Shown here: positions 1-7,138 of the stretch, piece after piece
How positions within the stretch are numbered: position 1 is the first letter of the stretch
Layout of the letters: each line of letters begins with the position of its first letter
NCBI GenBank assembly: GCA_902763835.1
Contig: CACWTQ010000024.1
Coordinates: 1 to 44,287, forward strand
From: an uncultured Ruminococcus sp.
Lineage (GTDB): Bacteria; Bacillota; Clostridia; Oscillospirales; Acutalibacteraceae
Direction: 5' to 3'
DNA: 44,287 bases
Notes under the pieces: generated by a model
Database searches by the model: none
The model's input: only the letters and a program-made list of their open reading frames with translations
Told to the model about the DNA's origin: nothing
Made by a program: the position numbers and the translations under genes

Positions 1-100
1 AAACCGTACTTTCATTTTTTCTGCCACCCTTTTGGTAATATCTTGATATTATATTACTACTTTTTTCTCTTTGTAGCAACTCCCAACCGCTCAGGTAGAG

Positions 101-119
101 TTATTTTCTGACAGTTCCT
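101..119 (+). repeat. Fragment of family B inverted-repeat element
   Basis: This 19-base stretch matches the right end of the family B element (compare 7842-7860 and 39429-39447). No left end is visible, so it is a remnant or solo terminus. It lies just upstream of the thioredoxin gene. The rest of 1-149 is AT-rich and shows nothing else recognisable. Confidence 0.55.
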
Positions 120-149
120 AAAAATAATAAATGAAAAGAGTGATTTTTA

Positions 150-470
150 ATGGCTTTAAAGCTTACATCAGAAAATTTTGAAAACGAGGTTCTCAAAAGC
201 CAAGAACCTTTCCTTGTAGACTTCTATGCCGACTGGTGCGGCCCTTGTCAAATGCTTGCTCCGATTATCGAGGATATTTCCGATTCGGATATAGGTGTTC
301 GTGTCGGCAAGCTGAATGTTGACGAGGAAGTTCCGCTTGCGTTACAGTATGGTGTTCGTTCAATTCCGTTCCTTATGCTTTTTAAAAATGGCGAGGTTGT
401 CGCAAAAACTCTCGGTTATCAGGAAAAGGAAGAAATTCTTAAAATGATTGAGGACGCAAATGTCGATTAA
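150..470 (+). CDS. trxA: Thioredoxin
   Basis: A 106-residue cytoplasmic thiol-disulfide oxidoreductase. The active-site motif WCGPC follows the strand FLVDFYADWCGPC at about residues 22-34, and the cis-proline loop is present as RSIPFLMLF near residue 75. Length and fold order are those of a single-domain thioredoxin. The start is the ATG at 150, behind a weak AAGAG about nine bases upstream. Its last codons overlap the start of a small FTR-like iron-sulfur gene, so the two are probably translated together. That suggests this thioredoxin is reduced by, or passes electrons to, its neighbour rather than only NADPH thioredoxin reductase. The thioredoxin call is secure; the partnership is inferred from the overlap. 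Confidence 0.96.
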   Translation: MALKLTSENFENEVLKSQEPFLVDFYADWCGPCQMLAPIIEDISDSDIGVRVGKLNVDEEVPLALQYGVRSIPFLMLFKNGEVVAKTLGYQEKEEILKMIEDANVD

Positions 471-660
471 ACTTAACCCAAACGAAAAAATAGTTGCGAT
501 GATTAAGGACGGACTTCAAAAAAAGAACGGCTACTGCCCTTGCAGACTTGAAATTATCCCCGAAAACAAATGTATCTGCAAGGAGTTTAGAGAGCAAATG
601 GCAGACCCCGATTTTGAGGGATTCTGTCATTGCAGATTATATTATAAAAGTAAAGACTGA
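460..660 (+). CDS. Ferredoxin:thioredoxin reductase catalytic-chain-like small protein
   Basis: A 66-residue protein with paired cysteine motifs C26-P-C28, C38-I-C40 and C56-H-C58. CPC followed by CHC is the hallmark of the catalytic chain of ferredoxin:thioredoxin reductase, which holds a 4Fe-4S cluster beside a redox-active disulfide. Here the middle CPC is CIC, and the spacing (9 then 15 residues) differs from the plant/cyanobacterial pattern, so it belongs to a short divergent branch. I choose the ATG at 460, which overlaps the thioredoxin stop codon, over an in-frame TTG at 448. A strong hairpin ends the unit at 670-704. No variable-chain or ferredoxin gene is adjacent. Family membership is likely; the exact reaction is inferred. 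Confidence 0.8.
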   Translation: MSIKLNPNEKIVAMIKDGLQKKNGYCPCRLEIIPENKCICKEFREQMADPDFEGFCHCRLYYKSKD

Positions 661-669
661 TAAAATAAA

Positions 670-708
670 AGTGCTGTGAAAATAACAATGATTTTTACAG
701 CACTGTAT
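670..708 (+). terminator. Rho-independent terminator after trxA-FTR pair
   Basis: A 14-bp stem (AGTGCTGTGAAAAT paired with ATTTTTACAGCACT, one G-T pair) with a 7-base loop, followed by GTATTTT. It begins 10 bases after the FTR-like stop codon and closes the two-gene unit. Confidence 0.85.
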
Positions 709-731
709 TTTGATATGGGAGAGTGATTAAA

Positions 732-1580
732 ATGAAAACTGGACTTGTACTCGAAGGCGGTGCAATGAGAGCTACTTACACAATAGGAGTTCTCGATGTG
801 CTTATGGAAAACAATATTGAATTTGACGGAATAATCGGAGTTTCGGCAGGTGCTATTCACGGCTTGTCTTATGTCGCAAAGCAGCCCGGCAGGAATATCA
901 GATATTACAAAAAGTACGCTTCCGACAAGCGGTTTATGAGCTGGTCGAATTTTATCAGAACAGGCGACCTTGTCGGCAAAGATTTTTGTTACAGCGAAAT
1001 CCCGTGGAAACTCGACCCGTTCGACAACGAAACTTTCAAAAAATCAAAAACCAAATTTTATGCGGTTGCCGCAAATATCGAAACGGGGGAAAGCGAATAT
1101 CTGAGAATTAAAGACCTTAAAGACCCTGTTCAAATGGAGTACCTGAGGGCCTCGGCATCATTGCCGATTGTGTCGAAGCCTGTCGAAGTTGAGGGTCTGA
1201 AACTTCTTGACGGTGGAATGACCGACAGCATACCCCTGAGAGCCTTTCAAAATATGGGATTCGAGAAAAATGTTGTTGTTGCAACAAGGTCGGACGGATT
1301 TGTAAAGCAAGATGAACAGGTCGGCTTGACAAGTATGGTGTATAAGAATTATCCGAAATTTGTATCTGCCATAAGATATCGTGCCAAAATGTACAATGAC
1401 GAAAAAGCGTACATACTTTTACAGGAGAAACTCGGAAATATATTTTTATTTCGTCCAAGTGAGGAGCTTAATATTACAAGAACAGATACAGACCCCGAAC
1501 ACCTTGAATTAATTTATCAAATCGGCAGAAGAGATGCACAGAAAAGGCTTTCGGAGCTTTTGGAGTTTTTGAGTAAATAG
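732..1580 (+). CDS. Patatin-like phospholipase family protein
   Basis: A 282-residue acyl hydrolase of the bacterial patatin (RssA/YjjU-like) type. The N-terminal oxyanion loop reads GLVLEGGAMRATYTIGVLD, the nucleophile elbow is GVSAG (Ser near residue 40), and the catalytic Asp lies in LLDGGMTDSIP near residue 160, giving the Ser-Asp dyad. No signal peptide is seen, so it should act in the cytoplasm or on the inner face of the membrane. I choose the ATG at 732 because GGGAGAG lies about eight bases upstream; an in-frame GTG at 723 lies within that site. It is convergent with the asparaginase gene, and family A copy 1 lies between them. Substrate unknown; lysophospholipase or lipid acyl hydrolase activity is the usual prediction. 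Confidence 0.9.
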   Translation: MKTGLVLEGGAMRATYTIGVLDVLMENNIEFDGIIGVSAGAIHGLSYVAKQPGRNIRYYKKYASDKRFMSWSNFIRTGDLVGKDFCYSEIPWKLDPFDNETFKKSKTKFYAVAANIETGESEYLRIKDLKDPVQMEYLRASASLPIVSKPVEVEGLKLLDGGMTDSIPLRAFQNMGFEKNVVVATRSDGFVKQDEQVGLTSMVYKNYPKFVSAIRYRAKMYNDEKAYILLQEKLGNIFLFRPSEELNITRTDTDPEHLELIYQIGRRDAQKRLSELLEFLSK

Positions 1581-1600
1581 CTGTATATAGAGCGAAAATT

Positions 1601-1800
1601 GTTAAAGTTTGGTCAAGCTTTTCAAAGCTTGCGGATTCCAAAGGCAGAGCCTTTGGTCGCTGACGAAACCAACTTGCAAAGAAAAACAAACTACCCTCAG
1701 CGAAACTGAACGAACTATCAAAAGCAAAAAATAAAAGCATATACCTAAAATGTATCTTTCGGTTAAAATCAAACTTGTTTCCGGCGGACGTTGTCCGCTG
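1601..1800 (+). repeat. Family A structured intergenic repeat, copy 1 (short form)
   Basis: It begins with GTTTGGTCAAGCTTTTCAAA, followed by a perfect hairpin CCAAAGGC-AGA-GCCTTTGG at 1638-1656, then CGCTGA (about 1658) and its partner TCAGCG (about 1698). The right end is the GCGGACGTTGTCCGC palindrome at 1784-1798 (family D), which lies inside the 3' end of the convergent asparaginase gene. The GGAACACC/GGTGTTCC arm of the long form is missing. Confidence 0.85.
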
Positions 1801-2815
1801 TTTCGTAAAACAAATTGATTTCAATAATATCTTTTCTATATTTAACATCAACCGCATACGCAAGCATAACCTTACAATATGCAGCAGGAGTGTTAATATT
1901 ATACAAAGGTATTATCCAAGAATTTTCCATACCCTCAACAGACTTATATTTGTATTCACTGTTCTTAACCGAATACACAAACACATCTACTCCGTTTTCA
2001 AAACATCTTTCCGCAAATTTCGGAAATGCCGTACCTGTGCCGTCATTACAAAACGTTGCAGAATGATACAATTTCAGCAAAACGGCAGACTTCCCCGATA
2101 TGTCAACAGCGTTAAAATCCATTCCCACATAGCTGTGCAGAAGTAAAACATCATTGCGGAAATGCACTTTTCCTTTTCTAAGGAAAGCCGTCTTTTCATT
2201 GGGCATTGTGAGTTTTGGGTTAATGTCGGCTACAGTCCGCTTAAAATGATTGTTTTTAATGACACCGAACTCCGCACCGCCCCAAGATGTAAAGCTGTCA
2301 AGGTAACCGTCCGCTTCGTTAAGTCTTGTCGAAACGTACACCTTTACAGATTCACCCTTATTTTTCCATACGGTAAACACACCCATATTATTATGCAGAC
2401 CGTTCACAAAATCGGAAATAAAATCAATTGACGCTTTAAAATTCTCCGTGCCGTTGCTTTTAGGGAGGGTCAGCACATAATCCGCTGCCGTGATTACAAC
2501 AGGAATTCTCACCCACGAAAGAACAAGTCCGAGCATAGCAGAGGTATATGCAAGAGTGTCACTTCCGTGAGTTATTATCACACCGTCATATTTTTCATAA
2601 TCTATATCCAGCATAAAATTACATATTCTTGTTAAGGTGTCACAATTAGCATTTTCGCTCAGAATATTAAAGGTAGAGAGATATTCAAATTCTGCGTTAT
2701 CGTAATCACTGCATATATCTAAAAGAATTTTTGAAGCTTCGCCGTCAACATCGGCAATTCCGTTTTTAACGGTACTTCCTATAGTTCCGCCTGTAAATAC
2801 AACTAAAATTTTCAA
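1769..2815 (-). CDS. Asparaginase-family amidohydrolase
   Basis: A 348-residue protein of the bacterial L-asparaginase/glutaminase family. The first nucleophile motif is TGGTIGS at residues 9-15. The second conserved block is ITHGSDTLAYTSAML near residue 85, where canonical HGTDT has become HGSDT, a conservative change. No signal peptide, so it is likely a cytoplasmic type I enzyme converting Asn to Asp plus ammonia. Translation starts at TTG (2815) behind AAAGGTGAT; no suitable ATG is nearby. The last dozen or so residues, including ADNVRRKQV, are encoded by the family D palindrome and the end of family A copy 1, so the original stop has been replaced by repeat sequence. Activity is presumably unaffected. 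Confidence 0.85.
   Translation of the reverse strand: MKILVVFTGGTIGSTVKNGIADVDGEASKILLDICSDYDNAEFEYLSTFNILSENANCDTLTRICNFMLDIDYEKYDGVIITHGSDTLAYTSAMLGLVLSWVRIPVVITAADYVLTLPKSNGTENFKASIDFISDFVNGLHNNMGVFTVWKNKGESVKVYVSTRLNEADGYLDSFTSWGGAEFGVIKNNHFKRTVADINPKLTMPNEKTAFLRKGKVHFRNDVLLLHSYVGMDFNAVDISGKSAVLLKLYHSATFCNDGTGTAFPKFAERCFENGVDVFVYSVKNSEYKYKSVEGMENSWIIPLYNINTPAAYCKVMLAYAVDVKYRKDIIEINLFYETADNVRRKQV
1784..1798. repeat. Family D palindrome inside the 3' end of the asparaginase gene
   Basis: GCGGACGTTGTCCGC, with arms GCGGAC and GTCCGC. Same palindrome at 3913-3927, 6193-6207 and 22791-22805, with degenerate copies near 6427, 22946 and 42328. Confidence 0.8.
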
Positions 2816-2834
2816 CTCTTATCACCTTTCTAAA

Positions 2835-2876
2835 AACCGGCAATGCCGGACGAAAATCGGTCGGGAGACCCCGACG
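2835..2876. other. Two small GC-rich hairpins upstream of the asparaginase gene
   Basis: CCGGCAATGCCGG and CGGTCGGGAGACCCCGACGG lie side by side just upstream of the asparaginase ribosome-binding site. The GGCAATGCC core also occurs at 6219-6233 in the repeat-derived tail of the Nudix gene. They may be part of the family D unit or a leader structure. Confidence 0.5.
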
Positions 2877-2928
2877 GGCAAATCGCACTTTAATTTTTTA
2901 TTGCCGTTAGTTTTGTATCTGCGTATAA

Positions 2929-3039
2929 AGGAACTGTCAGAAAATAACTTGAACATTTATACTTGTCTAATTTGCCCTGTGTGTCGTTACAACACCTTGA
3001 AATACGTCAGTATTCCTGCGGTGTTTCCCAACAGTTCCA
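2929..3039 (-). repeat. Family B inverted-repeat element, long form
   Basis: Bounded by AGGAACTGTCAG and CAACAGTTCC, with the shared segment GAACATTTATACTTGTCTAA and a central module (GTCGTTACAACACC, ATACTGACGTATT in reverse) also seen at 9154-9246 and 39332-39447. It abuts the stop codon of the small membrane-protein gene at 3043. Confidence 0.8.
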
Positions 3040-3042
3040 AAG

Positions 3043-3561
3043 TTATTTTTTACGAAAGTTTACAAAACGATATGAAAACACGGTATATATTATCGGCACG
3101 GCAAGCACTGTCACAAACATTACTATGTAAAAGAATGTCGACGAACTTTTAGACATTATCAGCGACAAGTAAGATATTCCGCCCAATACGCTGACAATAA
3201 TACCGCACACAAACGGTGCAAAGATAAAGCGTTCTGCCCAATTTGAGTATTCCTTTTCGATATACTTTTTCTTGTTTGCACCCACAGCGATAATTATTCC
3301 CACAATTCCGGCAATTATTTGAACAATCGTTAAAACATTTACGGAAAGATTAAAAACGGCTATGACATCATTAATCTTTGATAAAAACCCTGTCCACGTG
3401 CCAACCTCGGAATAATCGACATTAGACTGTGCAATATCGCTTACTGTGCCGATAATTCCCACGGCTTTTCTTATAAGGATTAAAACAAAGTTGAGAAGAC
3501 CGCATATTATCAAAGCGATTGACGATATAATAACTCTGGCGGTATAGGGTAAAGTTGACAT
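3043..3561 (-). CDS. Small four-helix membrane protein, function unknown
   Basis: A 172-residue hydrophobic protein with about four predicted membrane helices: residues 7-30 (ARVIISSIALIICGLLNFVL), about 70-95, about 112-135 and about 142-165. A charged KKKYIEKEY loop lies between helices 2 and 3. The start ATG at 3561 has a good GGAGG seven bases upstream. The reading frame closes just at the edge of a family B element, so the extreme C-terminus (NFRKK) may have been reshaped by it. No catalytic motif or known family is recognised. It stands alone, with repeats on both sides. Confidence 0.7.
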   Translation of the reverse strand: MSTLPYTARVIISSIALIICGLLNFVLILIRKAVGIIGTVSDIAQSNVDYSEVGTWTGFLSKINDVIAVFNLSVNVLTIVQIIAGIVGIIIAVGANKKKYIEKEYSNWAERFIFAPFVCGIIVSVLGGISYLSLIMSKSSSTFFYIVMFVTVLAVPIIYTVFSYRFVNFRKK

Positions 3562-3699
3562 AAAAAACCTCCGATATTCAATTATAGTATGATTATATCA
3601 CAAACCTCTAAAAATAGCAATTCTTTAAATAGAATTAATATAAGAACGTTTAAACAATAATTTAGAAATTATACTCAAAATATAAAAGAATTATCTTTG

Positions 3700-3962
3700 A
3701 AAAGTTTGGTCAAGCTTTTCAAAGCTGATTGGGAGGTGTTCCTAGTGTTCTTGCACCAGCAGGGGCAGAGTCCTGCTTCCTGACAAAAGCAACATGCAAA
3801 GAAAAGCAAACTACCCTCAGCGAAATTAAATAAAATTTTTTTAAAGCAACCCTTAAAATAATATCTTTCGGTTTAAATTATACTCAAGATTAAAAAGATT
3901 TACCATTTTCCTGCGGACGTTGTCCGCCGAACAGTTCCTAAACCTTAACGCTTTAGAGTATA
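3700..3962 (+). repeat. Family A structured intergenic repeat, copy 2
   Basis: It starts AAAGTTTGGTCAAGCTTTTC, but the left arm of the GGAACACC hairpin is deleted (it runs straight into GCTGATTGGGAGGTGTTCC). The hairpin AGCAGGGGC-AGA-GTCCTGCT and the CTACCCTCAGCG box are present. A family D palindrome lies at 3913-3927, and the far end reads TTAACGCTTTAGAGTATA, matching the outer end of copies 3 and 8. Confidence 0.85.
3913..3927. repeat. Family D palindrome
   Basis: GCGGACGTTGTCCGC, identical to the copy at 1784-1798, inside family A copy 2. It is followed by a scrap of a family B end (GAACAGTTCCTAAA). Confidence 0.75.
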
Positions 3963-4157
3963 ACACCAAAAAATCAAATTATGAATAAATGTCAAATTCA
4001 CAACTTTTATATTGTAAAGAACTCAATTTTATATTATAATAAAATATAATGCTGGGCAACGCTTGCAAGAGAAAAACAAAGATACAGCATCTTTTATAAT
4101 TTAACTTTGATTAGTAATATTAAAAAAACTTAAATATAGATTTTAACAAAGTAATCT

Positions 4158-4227
4158 AAAATTACCGCAATAAATCAACTATTGGTCGGGTGCGTGAAAT
4201 CAGGCTACAAAAGACTATCTTCACGTG
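4158..4227 (+). repeat. Family E repeat directly upstream of the DHHW-like gene
   Basis: Shared blocks are ACCGCAATAAATCA, TCGGGTGCGTGAA and ACTATCTTCACGTGT, in the same order as at 42449-42525 and in reverse at 6238-6309. It ends about ten bases before the ribosome-binding site of the gene at 4255, so it probably forms that gene's leader or promoter region. The stretch 3963-4157 is AT-rich with nothing else recognised. Confidence 0.65.
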
Positions 4228-4254
4228 TTAAAAATAAAAAGGAGATACTTTTTT

Positions 4255-5469
4255 ATGAGTAGTTATTCTCACAGAGGTTATGAACAGAGAAGCGGCGGTT
4301 ACGGCCGCAGACGACATAAGGCTTCGGGATTTAAACGTAAACCCTCCGGCGGTGAAACCGCTAGAGGTCTTGTTATTTTTATTTTAATAATCGTTATATC
4401 TGCTTTGGTATTCATTTTTATAAAATATTTAAAGCCGTTTCTGAATTCATTTAATGATAACAATTCTGTTGAAGCTATCGAAACATTCGATATCGCTACC
4501 CCCGATTCGCCCGATATACCCACAGGGGAGTTTGATAAAGTCGATGATAAAATTTTCGTGTCAAACGGCAGAGGTTATCTTATGTTTAAGGGCATTAGCG
4601 ATACAGCCGTAAATTATGCGGCTACACTCAACAGTGTTGTATCTTCCGTTGGCGATGACATTATCGTTTACAATATGGTTATTCCCACTAATACGGAGTT
4701 CGGTCTTAACGGCGATATGAGTAAGTATACAAATTCCCAGCGTGATAATCTCGATAAGATAAATTTAGCTCTTATGGATAATGTTGTAAACGTTGATTTG
4801 TATAAAACACTTGACCTCCACAACAGCGAATACATCTATTACAGAACAGACGAAAGCCTTACTTCTTTAGGTGCTTACTACGTTTACAGAGAGTTTGCAC
4901 AGACTGCGAATTTTGCTCCCGACTATATTTATTCGCTTGACAAGCTTTCCGAGAAAAAGGGGAGTATCGGTAGATTTGAGGGTTCGTTCATCAAGCGTAC
5001 CACAGACGAGAAAATTCAGCCGCACGGAAATCAGGAGCTTTTCAATAATGCCGACAGCATTGATTTCTACAAGCTGCCCGTGCATTACAACTGCGACAGC
5101 GTAAATGCCCGAACAGGCAAGAGAACCGAAACGGATTTGTTCACAACGGACAATGCGGTTACCGACCCATTGAGCGTTTTTCCCGGAAAGGATACGGAGC
5201 TTCTGGAAATTTCAAACGAAGAAAACCATAATGATGAAAATCTTCTTATTGTAAAAGACCATATAGGCGAGCCCGTTATAGGTTATCTTATTCCGGCTTA
5301 TAATAAGGTTTATGTTGTAGACGCACAGTTATATAAAGAAAATTTGAGCGAGTACATACGCAGCAACGATATAACTCAGGTGCTTATTCTGAGCGGTATA
5401 GCAAATGCTAACAACTCACTCTATTGTCAGAGATTGAGGGATTTATTTGACAGCAGTATATCAGGTTAA
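4255..5469 (+). CDS. Membrane-anchored DHHW-family-like protein with degenerate motif
   Basis: A 404-residue protein: a basic Arg/Gly/Ser-rich N-terminus (residues 1-35), one membrane helix at about 38-60, then an extracytoplasmic domain. At residues 196-213 it reads YRTDESLTSLGAYYVYREF, which aligns with the DHHW-family block YRTDHHWTSLGAYYAY; the catalytic-type HHW has become ESL. The later block, normally a Ser after KD in related AlgX/SGNH-like proteins, reads LLIVKDH at about 330-336. The DHHW family is linked to cell-envelope polysaccharide acetylation; this member appears to have lost the catalytic residues and may be structural. Start ATG 4255 is preferred over GTG 4225 because AAGGAG sits nine bases upstream. 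The Nudix gene follows 37 bases downstream. Confidence 0.65.
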   Translation: MSSYSHRGYEQRSGGYGRRRHKASGFKRKPSGGETARGLVIFILIIVISALVFIFIKYLKPFLNSFNDNNSVEAIETFDIATPDSPDIPTGEFDKVDDKIFVSNGRGYLMFKGISDTAVNYAATLNSVVSSVGDDIIVYNMVIPTNTEFGLNGDMSKYTNSQRDNLDKINLALMDNVVNVDLYKTLDLHNSEYIYYRTDESLTSLGAYYVYREFAQTANFAPDYIYSLDKLSEKKGSIGRFEGSFIKRTTDEKIQPHGNQELFNNADSIDFYKLPVHYNCDSVNARTGKRTETDLFTTDNAVTDPLSVFPGKDTELLEISNEENHNDENLLIVKDHIGEPVIGYLIPAYNKVYVVDAQLYKENLSEYIRSNDITQVLILSGIANANNSLYCQRLRDLFDSSISG

Positions 5470-5506
5470 TAAAGTCAGAAACAATAATTATATAGGAGGT
5501 GACAGT

Positions 5507-6235
5507 ATGCTTGGCAAAAAGCTTGATGTTAAGGTAGTTGCGGCTATTCCTTATGCCGGACTTTACAGCGGATATTATATGGTCGGAAACCGCAGGCGGA
5601 ATATTTATCTTATCTCAAAGGACAAGCCGAGAGATTATGTTCACTGCACTGTAATTGCAATGGTTCAGGCAAGAAATTCCACTCAGACCAAGCTTATTGC
5701 CGCCCCGGAGGGTCAGATTTATTATGAGCCGCTTATCAAGAAGCGACTTCGCCGTTTACGAAATTTCAGAGTTGGCAGAATAAGCTGCCTGTATGAAAAA
5801 TCGTGCGGAGCAATAGTTTTTTACAGAGCCCCCGACGAAGTTAAAGTTTTGCTTGTAAAGAATAAAAACGGAAGATACTGGTCGTTTCCGAAAGGTCACG
5901 TTGAACTGGGCGAAAACGAACGTCAGACGGCTATGCGTGAGATAAAAGAGGAAACAGACCTTGATGTTAAGATTCACCCGGGATTCAGGGAAACAAGCGA
6001 CTACTGCCCGTTTGGAAAGGTTCGCAAGAGAGTTGTCTTTTTCCTTGCTGAAGCTTACTCGGATAAAGTGCATATTCAGGAAAGTGAGATTGATTATTTT
6101 ATCTGGGTATCGTTTCAACAGGCACGTGAAATGTGCTGTTACGAAAACGATTTACGGGTTATCGACAAAGCCGAACGCTACCTAGGCGGGCGGCGGACAA
6201 CGTCCGCAGGAGATATGGTCGGCAATGCCGACTGA
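5507..6235 (+). CDS. Nudix hydrolase with pyrophosphatase-like N-terminal domain
   Basis: A 242-residue protein. The Nudix box lies at about residues 130-154 (GHVELGE, then REIKEETD), with all metal-binding glutamates present; the usual Gly after EE-x is Asp. Residues 1-85 resemble the strand pattern of family I inorganic pyrophosphatases as found in clostridia, notably HCTVIAMVQARNSTQTKL followed by IAAPEG, but the catalytic Asp cluster is not evident. The start ATG at 5507 has GGAGGTGA right upstream; the frame is open further upstream only by chance. The C-terminus from about residue 227 (GGRRTTSAGDMVGNAD) is read from a family D palindrome and the adjacent GGCAATGCC hairpin. Substrate unknown; a nucleoside or dinucleotide polyphosphate is typical. 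Confidence 0.85.
   Translation: MLGKKLDVKVVAAIPYAGLYSGYYMVGNRRRNIYLISKDKPRDYVHCTVIAMVQARNSTQTKLIAAPEGQIYYEPLIKKRLRRLRNFRVGRISCLYEKSCGAIVFYRAPDEVKVLLVKNKNGRYWSFPKGHVELGENERQTAMREIKEETDLDVKIHPGFRETSDYCPFGKVRKRVVFFLAEAYSDKVHIQESEIDYFIWVSFQQAREMCCYENDLRVIDKAERYLGGRRTTSAGDMVGNAD
6193..6233. repeat. Family D palindrome forming the 3' end of the Nudix gene
   Basis: GCGGACAACGTCCGC at 6193-6207 is followed by AGGAGATATG and the hairpin GTCGGCAATGCCGAC, ending at the gene's TGA. Compare GGGCAACGTCCGCAGGAGAT at 42331-42350. Confidence 0.8.
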
Positions 6236-6237
6236 AA

Positions 6238-6309
6238 ACACGTGAATACAGTCTTTTTAAGAATAACTTCATCTACCCGACCACAAATTTATATTAATGC
6301 GGTAGTTTA
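6238..6309 (-). repeat. Family E repeat, reversed copy
   Basis: ACACGTGAATACAGTCTTTT, then CATCTACCCGACC and ATTAATGCGGTAGTTT: the reverse complement of the blocks at 4158-4227 and 42449-42525. It lies immediately after a family D unit, as the half copy at 42350-42397 does. Confidence 0.65.
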
Positions 6310-6379
6310 AGAGTAACTTTATTTTATACAATAACAACTATATTTAATACCTTTTGTTTGACCTATTAATATTTGTTTT

Positions 6380-6656
6380 ATACTCGAAAGCGTTAAGATT
6401 TAGCACTTTTCTTTCTTAGAACGGCAATTCGGCAGACAACGTCAGCAGAAAAATGGTAAATCTTTTTAATATTGAGTATAATTTTGCTGAGGGTAGTTTG
6501 ATTTTCTTTGTATGCTGCTTTTGTCAGCGAACAGGGCTCTGCCCCTGCATGGTGCAATACCACTAGGAACACCTGCCAATCAGCTGTCGCCTACAGCTCG
6601 GCTTCTTGGAGTGTTCCGTCGCCCGAAAGCTTTGAAAAGCTTGACCAAACTTTAAA
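6380..6656 (-). repeat. Family A structured intergenic repeat, copy 3 (long form)
   Basis: Outer end TACTCGAAAGCGTTAAGATT; a degenerate family D palindrome (GGCAGACAACGTCAGC) near 6431; then the AGA-loop hairpin (GGGGC-AGA-GCCC on the minus strand) and the GGAACACC...GTGTTCC arm enclosing an inner stem AGCTGT/ACAGCT. It closes with AAGCTTGACCAAACTTT. It fills most of the 6236-6712 gap; the short AT-rich remainder holds nothing else seen. Confidence 0.9.
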
Positions 6657-6712
6657 ATGCTAAATCTTTTATATTTTCAGTATATCAATAAACCTAAAAA
6701 AGGGGAATTATA

Positions 6713-7123
6713 ATGATTTATTGTTTAATTATTACAGACCTAAATTTATCGTATAATAACCATTTTGAGAATTTTAATATCGGGTATTTTACTTCATACG
6801 AAAAGGCTCTCGAAACTGCAAACAGATATTTAACCGATATTAAGGGGTTTAACGAATATTCTTGCAAATATGACATCACAGAAAAACCGATATCCGATTT
6901 TAACTCTCGGACATCAGCTGATGAAATATTTATTGTTTTCGGTTGGAATGTTAATGATAATCTTGATGAAACGGATATTGTCGAAAGTGATTGTTTTGTT
7001 TCATATAATACTGCATTGCAGGAACTTGATAATATGAAACTAAAGTATCATCGAAATGAATGGTGCATAGATAAATATAAGCTTGACGAATGTGAATGGG
7101 CGAACGGTTTCACTAGAGTATGA
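6713..7123 (+). CDS. Small hypothetical protein (136 residues)
   Basis: A soluble acidic protein of 136 residues with AAAAGGGG about seven bases before the ATG at 6713. The C-terminal half has the pattern TALQELDNMKLKY, then WCIDKYKLDECEWANGF. That resembles small proteins of unknown function ending in an 'IDEYELDE-x-x-W-x-x-GF' signature (DUF7336-like, from memory). The N-terminal half has a similar pattern (YEKALETANRYL), so it may be a short internal duplication. It is 15 bases upstream of the endonuclease III gene and probably co-transcribed with it. No function is proposed; gene status is supported by the ribosome-binding site and spacing. Confidence 0.65.
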   Translation: MIYCLIITDLNLSYNNHFENFNIGYFTSYEKALETANRYLTDIKGFNEYSCKYDITEKPISDFNSRTSADEIFIVFGWNVNDNLDETDIVESDCFVSYNTALQELDNMKLKYHRNEWCIDKYKLDECEWANGFTRV

Positions 7124-7138
7124 TTGGAGAAATAATAT

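Noticed and set aside
4215-4227. TTCACGTG core resembling parS in family E copies (also 6240 and 42518)
   Set aside because: Only the central CACGTG is shared; the arms of TGTTTCACGTGAAACA do not match, and the context is a repeat.
6380-6656. Family A as a group II intron or insertion sequence end
   Set aside because: No reverse transcriptase or transposase frame, no recognisable domain V, no consistent terminal repeats or target duplication.
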